From the NCBI RefSeq assembly GCF_001625215.2, contig NC_030387.2:29907606-29971605 (forward strand): a stretch of 64,000 nt of DNA, in the 5' to 3' direction. This stretch comes from Daucus carota subsp. sativus. Its lineage: Eukaryota > Streptophyta > Magnoliopsida > Apiales > Apiaceae. The notes under the pieces are model-generated. The model was not told where the DNA came from. It ran no database searches and saw only the letters and a program-made list of their open reading frames with translations. The position numbers and the translations under genes were made by a program. Every line of letters begins with the position of its first letter. Within the stretch, counting starts at the first letter, position 1. Of this stretch, positions 58,729 through 64,000 are shown piece by piece.

Positions 58729-59904
58729 TGAAATTACACACCTAGAGGGGGTGAATAGGTGTTATGGCTAATATACCCGATTTTTATAAGTTACCGAATA
58801 ATTAATCTGTCAATGACAGCCTGCTGTTAATTTTCAGAGTAAACTGTTAGCCTGCTAATAAGATAAATGCAATGCAGATAATGTAAAGCAGTATGCTAGC
58901 AACACCAAGAATTTTAGCCAGGTTCGACCCCTAACCCTAATGGTCTACGTCCTGGTCCCCTACCAACTGGTAAGAGATTATATTATTAATCAATAATATC
59001 AACGATTAAAAGATTCAATAATATAACTCCCTTTCTCCCTTGTTCCTGTTATCAGCCTGCTGAAACCCCTGAACCACGAACCAAAAGCCTATCAAGACCT
59101 ATACTTCCCAAGTATATTCTCCAAGCTAACTAGTCCCCTTGTTCCCTTGTTTCACAAGCTCGATACACAGCAACAAAACGTTACACCTTGAACAATACAA
59201 TGAATAAGTGTAATACAACCGAAACTATGAACTCTCAATATAGATATATATACGAATATAAGCACTAGAGCTCAACAAAAGATTTAGCAATGTAAAGAGT
59301 TGTATTTCAGAAAGCTTGGTGTGTTCTACTTGTTCTCTACCGAAAATGAAAGCACACACAAATTTATATACATCATACCAACGGTCATAATCCAACAAAT
59401 TTCCCAACGATCTTGGTAACAACCTCACGTTTAAATTTGAATTGAATGATGAACGTTTGGATGATAAAATTCATTTGAAATCATCTCAGTAAGACATTTA
59501 AACTAAAGCCCGTTTGAAACAAAATAGGAGTTTGTTAAAGATAAGATTCTTTTGAGATAAAATCTCCTATTTGTTAGGAAAACGTTTTTGAACAAAACTC
59601 TTTATAAAACCGAGCTCTAATATTTATATAAGATATATACAAATATTAGAATCCTTACAAAGTCGTTTCCTATTAAATCTCCTTGAAAATAGACTTTGAT
59701 CTTTATCCGATTGTTTCTCTGTTCACGCTGTAAGCCTGCTGATAGCTTGTAAATATCCCTGTAAGCTTGCTGACAGCTATAATCATGCTAACATCCTGAA
59801 ATACTGTTAGTTCACATAAACAACCTTTGATAGCATGCTAACACATATCAGTTTCATGTTATTAGCTTGCTGTTAGTGTCATCATCAAAACCTTGAGAGT
59901 ATCA
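58729..59904 (-). repeat. Sirevirus 3' LTR
   Basis: An LTR of about 1,176 bp bounded by TG and CA: plus-strand TGAAATTACACACCTAG at the left and GAGAGTATCA at the right. The GGGGGTGAATAGG motif near the outer end is common in copia LTRs of this type. The LTR carries a series of palindromic AGC-N-TGCT words described under findings. The boundary is supported by the 57804 repeat, which stops matching at 58728. Confidence 0.8.
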
Positions 59905-59917
59905 ATCTCCCCCTTTT
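59905..59917 (-). promoter_or_regulatory. Polypurine tract next to the 3' LTR
   Basis: The minus strand reads AAAAAGGGGGAGATT directly before the LTR TG, the expected primer site for plus-strand synthesis. Similar tracts occur at about 59951 (AGGGGGAG) and 60300 (AAGGGGGAGG), consistent with the multiple polypurine tracts known for Sireviruses. Confidence 0.75.
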
Positions 59918-60329
59918 TGATGATTACACTATATTAGGAAAAGTAATAAACTCCCCCTAAATATAGCAATCTAATATCACTAAACTTTCACAATTATCAC
60001 AGAGAATAAAATCTAACAAATATATCTATTTCACAGATATTCAAAATTTAACTAGCACAGAAACAATTAATCAAAGCAAATATGCATAGATAATTCAAAT
60101 ATTCCTAACCAGGATAAACCACCTGGTATCCAAAATATTATCCAAACAAAAACCAAGTTAACTCAGGATAAACCACCCGAGACCAACAAATTCAAATCCA
60201 AACCAACTTAGTCTTAAAGCAAATTAAACTTAGGGCCAATAATGTACTTAAGCAGATAAACACAAACTTAAGTAAAGTATTATTAATTTCCTAATTTCCT
60301 CCCCCTTAATCATTAAAAAGGTGAGAAAA
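59918..60329. other. Sirevirus spacer between LTR and env-like ORF
   Basis: AT-rich non-coding retrotransposon DNA with repeated AACCAGGATAAACCACCNG words (60113, 60160) and additional polypurine tracts. Confidence 0.6.
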
Positions 60330-61754
60330 TCAAGTTCCAGCCTTGTCCTGATCATCCTTGTCCTTGGCAAACTTCTTGGCAAGCTCTGCAGCAATCAGAT
60401 TTTCAGCCATCAGTGCATTCCCAGCAGCAGCATACTTAGAATCCGTTCCAGCTGCTTCCTTTAGGGCATCCAATGCTGACCTTGGCCTTGGACTGTCTGT
60501 AGCATCATCTTCTGAAGTGAAAGTGGCCTTCACATCAGATGAACCCCCGGAGCCATACATACGTTTGCAGAGTTCATAAGCAAAGCTTCCCGAACTGCAT
60601 TTCTCTAAAGCAGTTGAAGTTCTAGCCCCAAACATCATGTCCTTCCAGAAAGCAACCTGAGAATTCAACTCAACCATCTTCTTAGATAACTGCTTCTGGC
60701 CATCGATCACCGCCTTGTGATTTGCTCGAAGCTCATCCATATACTTATGAATCTCTTGAACAGAGATTCCCAGATCAAGCACATTAACAGACTGTGCAGG
60801 TGGTGGAGGTGGAGGAATTTCAACAACAACCAAATTCCCATCCTTGTCTAACTTCAAATTTGACTGAGTCAAAAACTTTACATCCAAAAATTCTTTAGCA
60901 GAAATAGTGTCCTCATCAACAAATGACACTCCAAACCATTCAAAAACCCTGGTTAAAAGTAACCCATATGGTAAACCCCCAGAAGATTTACCCTCAACTG
61001 CATCCAACATGTTTTTAAGAATCAAATCTGGCAAATCAAACTTTCGACCCGCCATGATCATAGCAACAACCACAATATCTTGCGAAGACAGATTAGACCT
61101 AGTACCAAGCCTAGGACTAACATTTTCAATTGACAGCTTAAAAAGTGCTTGAGCAAGAGGGAGCAACTGAGTAGTGGAAGGAAACATATTCTCAGACACA
61201 TTGTCAGACCCAGTTATCAATTTTAATTGATCTTGGTGAGAGAACCCCTCAACACTTTTTGGACCTCTCTTAGTGTGGATAGACAGAGTGGATGGGGGAA
61301 TTTTTAAAATCGCACCCAAAAACATGGAGGATAAACAAATCTTAACATCAGAAACAAACGAGACATACTGATCAGATCCAACAAGTTGTAGATTAGCATA
61401 AAACTCTCGAACCAGAGCAGGATAACAGATCTTAGGTAAATCAACCAAGAATGACTGAAAACCTAAATCCTCAAATAACTTAACAATCCCGCAAGTAATA
61501 AAAGTTTTGCCAGAAAGTGGCTTACCCAGAATGACCTTTCGGCCTGCAAGACCACGAACTGCAAGAACTTCAGATTTGACCTTTTTCTGATCCGATTCCA
61601 CTCCAGTATCACTACGATTGATCCCAGACAACTCGTCGCCGCTCTCCACTGTAACAAACTCATCATCGTCTTCATCGATTAGCTTTCGTTTTTGTGAAAC
61701 AGAAGTAGGCTGAGGAGTGTGTGCCTTAACATTCGCTCGCGTCTTCTTTCTCAT
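60330..61754 (-). CDS. Sirevirus env-like ORF (putative plant transposon protein domain)
   Basis: Uninterrupted ORF on the minus strand, 474 residues from the ATG at 61754 (MRKKTRANVKAHTPQPTSVS). The frame is open upstream to an ATG at 61958, but that part reads like leader sequence. A basic N-terminus and an acidic stretch (LIDEDDDEFVTVESGDE) are followed by the globular domain common to plant transposons (CYPALVREFYANLQLVGSDQ). Then come a Pro run and a probable coiled coil (IHKYMDELRANHKAVIDGQK). The C-terminus is Ala/Lys-rich. I see no signal peptide or membrane segment, so env-like refers to its position after pol. GKPLSGKT matches the Walker A pattern but may be chance. Confidence 0.78.
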   Translation of the reverse strand: MRKKTRANVKAHTPQPTSVSQKRKLIDEDDDEFVTVESGDELSGINRSDTGVESDQKKVKSEVLAVRGLAGRKVILGKPLSGKTFITCGIVKLFEDLGFQSFLVDLPKICYPALVREFYANLQLVGSDQYVSFVSDVKICLSSMFLGAILKIPPSTLSIHTKRGPKSVEGFSHQDQLKLITGSDNVSENMFPSTTQLLPLAQALFKLSIENVSPRLGTRSNLSSQDIVVVAMIMAGRKFDLPDLILKNMLDAVEGKSSGGLPYGLLLTRVFEWFGVSFVDEDTISAKEFLDVKFLTQSNLKLDKDGNLVVVEIPPPPPPAQSVNVLDLGISVQEIHKYMDELRANHKAVIDGQKQLSKKMVELNSQVAFWKDMMFGARTSTALEKCSSGSFAYELCKRMYGSGGSSDVKATFTSEDDATDSPRPRSALDALKEAAGTDSKYAAAGNALMAENLIAAELAKKFAKDKDDQDKAGT

Positions 61755-61958
61755 GGCTAAGCGCAAACCGATGGAGGCTATGGTGACAACGAAAAGCTTT
61801 CGGAGGAGGTGAGATAAAACCCTATTATCTCGAGATGGAGTGTATATGTAGCCGAAGAGTCGTGGTGATAGGACTTGTTTTAAAATCCTTTTAATAATTA
61901 TCAGGGGAGTAGTTTTAGGAATAAAATTAAACGAACTAAAATTTCTAAGATAATTCAT

Positions 61959-62247
61959 GTTTATCTACTAGATTCCGAATAACTAAAAATTGTTAACAAC
62001 ACATATCACTTATCACATATATATATCCCTAGAAACTAAACTTTGAATTTTAAACTTATCATAAATTACACAGATAAGCACATAGTCACGTATCAAAATT
62101 CAACACACAATTTCAACTTTCTAAACTTACAACGGCAACATCATTTAAGAGCACAGATTTCAAATTAACACTTAAACTGACCGGCATGCAAAATAAACAA
62201 AAATTATGTAGAATGCTAGGAGTAAGCTGATAGTACCCGGACCATGC
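61959..62247. other. Spacer between pol and env-like ORF
   Basis: About 290 bp of AT-rich retrotransposon DNA without a frame. Confidence 0.5.
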
Positions 62248-64000
62248 TTAAGAGCCTGCTGACTGCACATCACACATACCCAATTCCCTTCTTAGCACAA
62301 CATAGCGTTCTTCAGAAAGCGGTTTTGTGAAGATGTCAGCTAGCTGATCTGCTGTAGCCACAAATATCAGCTTGACAGCACCCTTTGCAACATTGTCTCT
62401 CAGAAAATGATGTCGAACATCAATATGTTTTGTCCTTGAATGATTGACTGGATTTTCTGAAATGTTGATTGTACTTGTGTTGTCACAAAAGATAGGAGTT
62501 TGCTTGCATTTGATTCCAAAGTCCTTCAATTGTTGTCTCATCCATAGCATTTGAGAGCAACAGCTACCAGCTGCTAAATACTCCCCCTCAGCCGTAGATA
62601 GAGCAACTGAAGTTTGCTTCTTGCTTAACCAAGAAACTAAGCTTTGACCCAAAAATGCACAAACACCACTTGTACTTTTTCTATCAGTTTGACTACCTGC
62701 ATAATCTGCATCACTATACCCAACAAGATCAAAAGCATTTGTGATAGGATAGAATAAGCCCAAAGTAATAGTTCCACTTAAATATTTAAATATTCTTTTA
62801 ACAGCTTGTAAGTGAGAATCCTTTGGTTTTGCTTGAAATCTAGCACAAACACAAACACTATACATAATATCAGGTCTAGAGGCTGTAAGATAAAGTAAAC
62901 TACCAATCATACCTCTATACATTCGAATATCAACATCTTTACCATTTTCATCTGCTATCAGCTTGCTGACAACGCTCATTGGTGTTGATTTCGCCTTGAT
63001 ATTCTCATATCCAAATCTTTTGAGTAGATTCTTGATATACTTGGATTGATGCACATAAATTCCTTCCGGAGTTTGCTTAATTTGGAGCCCCAAGAAATAA
63101 TTGAGCTCTCCCATCATGCTCATGTCAAACTCACTATGCATGCACTTTGAAAACCACTTACACAAAGAATCATTAGTAGATCCAAATATAATATCATCCA
63201 CATATATTTGAACAACTAATATATCTTGACCTTTAATAATGGTAAACAAAGTAGGATCAATTTTACCTCTAATGAAACCATTTTTGATCAAAAATTCACT
63301 TAACCTTTCATACCATGACCTAGGTGCTTGCCTTAATCCATATAGTGCCTTCTTGAGCTTGTAGACACGGTTGGGATATTTTTCATCCTCGAATCCTGGT
63401 GGTTGCTTGACATAGACTTCTTCCTTAAGATATCCATTTAAGAATGCACTTTTGACGTCCATTTGATGTAGCTTGAACTTCTTGTAGCATGCAAATGATA
63501 AGAGCATCCTAATAGATTCCAATCTTGCAACCGGAGCATATGTTTGATCAAAATCAATTCCTTCTTGCTGATTGTATCCTTGTGCAACAAGTCTAGCTTT
63601 GTTTCGAGTGATAGTACCAAATTCATCAACTTTATTCTTGAATACCCATTTGGTTCCAACAATTGAAGCATCCTCTGGTGGATCTACAAGTTCACAAACA
63701 TCACATCTTTCAAATTGGTTGAGTTCTTCTTGCATTGCCATGATCCAATTTTCATCTTGTAAAGCTTCTTGAACATTCTTTGGTTCCTCTTGAGCTATGA
63801 AGGCAGCATAAGCACAAATGTTGGCTTGAGCTTTCCTTGTCTTGATTCCAGCTGATTTATCTCCAATGATCAACTGAGGAGGATGATTCTTCACTGTTCT
63901 AGTTGACTTTGGTAGATTATGTTGAGCTATGACCTCTTCATTCCTTGTAGTCTGCCTAGGAGGAGTCTGATCAACAACATTTTGGCCTGCTGATGAAGTT
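62248..64000 (-). CDS. Sirevirus pol polyprotein, C-terminal part (reverse transcriptase and RNase H)
   Basis: The frame is open from the right edge to the stop at 62248, so it is a partial ORF of 583 codons including the stop. The reverse transcriptase of the Ty1/copia type is complete: [67 protein letters not shown] and the catalytic YVDD in [12 protein letters not shown]. The RNase H domain follows: [39 protein letters not shown] and the conserved end [10 protein letters not shown]. Integrase and protease would be encoded to the right of the window. No stop or frameshift is seen. The codon frame differs from that of the env-like ORF. Confidence 0.93.
   Translation of the reverse strand, partial: TSSAGQNVVDQTPPRQTTRNEEVIAQHNLPKSTRTVKNHPPQLIIGDKSAGIKTRKAQANICAYAAFIAQEEPKNVQEALQDENWIMAMQEELNQFERCDVCELVDPPEDASIVGTKWVFKNKVDEFGTITRNKARLVAQGYNQQEGIDFDQTYAPVARLESIRMLLSFACYKKFKLHQMDVKSAFLNGYLKEEVYVKQPPGFEDEKYPNRVYKLKKALYGLRQAPRSWYERLSEFLIKNGFIRGKIDPTLFTIIKGQDILVVQIYVDDIIFGSTNDSLCKWFSKCMHSEFDMSMMGELNYFLGLQIKQTPEGIYVHQSKYIKNLLKRFGYENIKAKSTPMSVVSKLIADENGKDVDIRMYRGMIGSLLYLTASRPDIMYSVCVCARFQAKPKDSHLQAVKRIFKYLSGTITLGLFYPITNAFDLVGYSDADYAGSQTDRKSTSGVCAFLGQSLVSWLSKKQTSVALSTAEGEYLAAGSCCSQMLWMRQQLKDFGIKCKQTPIFCDNTSTINISENPVNHSRTKHIDVRHHFLRDNVAKGAVKLIFVATADQLADIFTKPLSEERYVVLRRELGMCDVQSAGS

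Larger units (their letters stand above)
58729..64000 (-). mobile_element. Ty1/copia Sirevirus, 3' half (runs off the right edge)
   Basis: On the minus strand the order is pol (RT-RNase H), a separate env-like ORF, polypurine tracts and the 3' LTR. This order, the env-like ORF after pol and several polypurine tracts are typical of Sirevirus (SIRE1-like) elements. The integrase, gag and 5' LTR are outside the window. Both visible ORFs are uninterrupted, so the insertion may be fairly recent. It lies just downstream of the LEA cluster. Confidence 0.9.

Noticed and set aside
60358-61152. Plus-strand ORFs opposite the env-like ORF
   Set aside because: They are shadows of the open minus-strand frame and match no known family.

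Overview
The window is nuclear DNA of a flowering plant, most likely a eudicot. It is AT-rich, its genes are split by GT-AG introns whose exons join in frame into recognisable plant proteins, and the spaces between genes are full of plant transposons (hAT-like, Mutator-like, Stowaway, Tourist-like, LINE and a Ty1/copia Sirevirus). I cannot name the species.

Layout. The left edge holds the first coding exon of a STE24-like CAAX protease (1328, minus). A decayed LINE follows (2540-3385), then a plastid NTF2-like/DUF2358 gene (3507-5780, minus) and an At1g01500-like gene (7095-10867, minus). From 11.4 to 16.7 kb the DNA is a gene-poor mosaic of repeats and hAT-like elements. A cytochrome b561/DOMON gene (18629-20177, plus) lies between two direct copies of a segment of about 0.8 kb. 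Next come a PPR gene (22681-24915, minus) and ketopantoate hydroxymethyltransferase panB (26582-30211, minus). The mitoribosomal mL46 gene (31153-35331, plus) diverges from panB. Between mL46 and a 17-exon PIAL-type SUMO ligase (37327-47170, minus) lies a compound pseudogene carrying pieces of both PPR and panB. An intact RNase H-like ORF (47535-48332, minus) sits just upstream of the SUMO ligase start. Three tandem LEA14-type genes (49500-50626, 52350-53143, 56223-57472, all plus) are separated by MITEs and a LINE with a nested hAT-like element. From 58729 to the right edge is the 3' half of a Sirevirus in minus orientation: LTR, env-like ORF, and the RT-RNase H end of pol.

The host genes do not form one pathway. 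They look like an old conserved gene neighbourhood: from my memory of Arabidopsis locus numbers, most of their relatives sit in the duplicated blocks At1g01, At2g46, At3g61 and At4g01. The most striking content is the transposon record. At least six hAT-like elements share TAGGG/TAGAG ends, but each carries its own short GC-rich word in inverted subterminal arrays. For three insertions of different classes, plus a fourth in reciprocal position, a duplicated empty site survives inside this same window.
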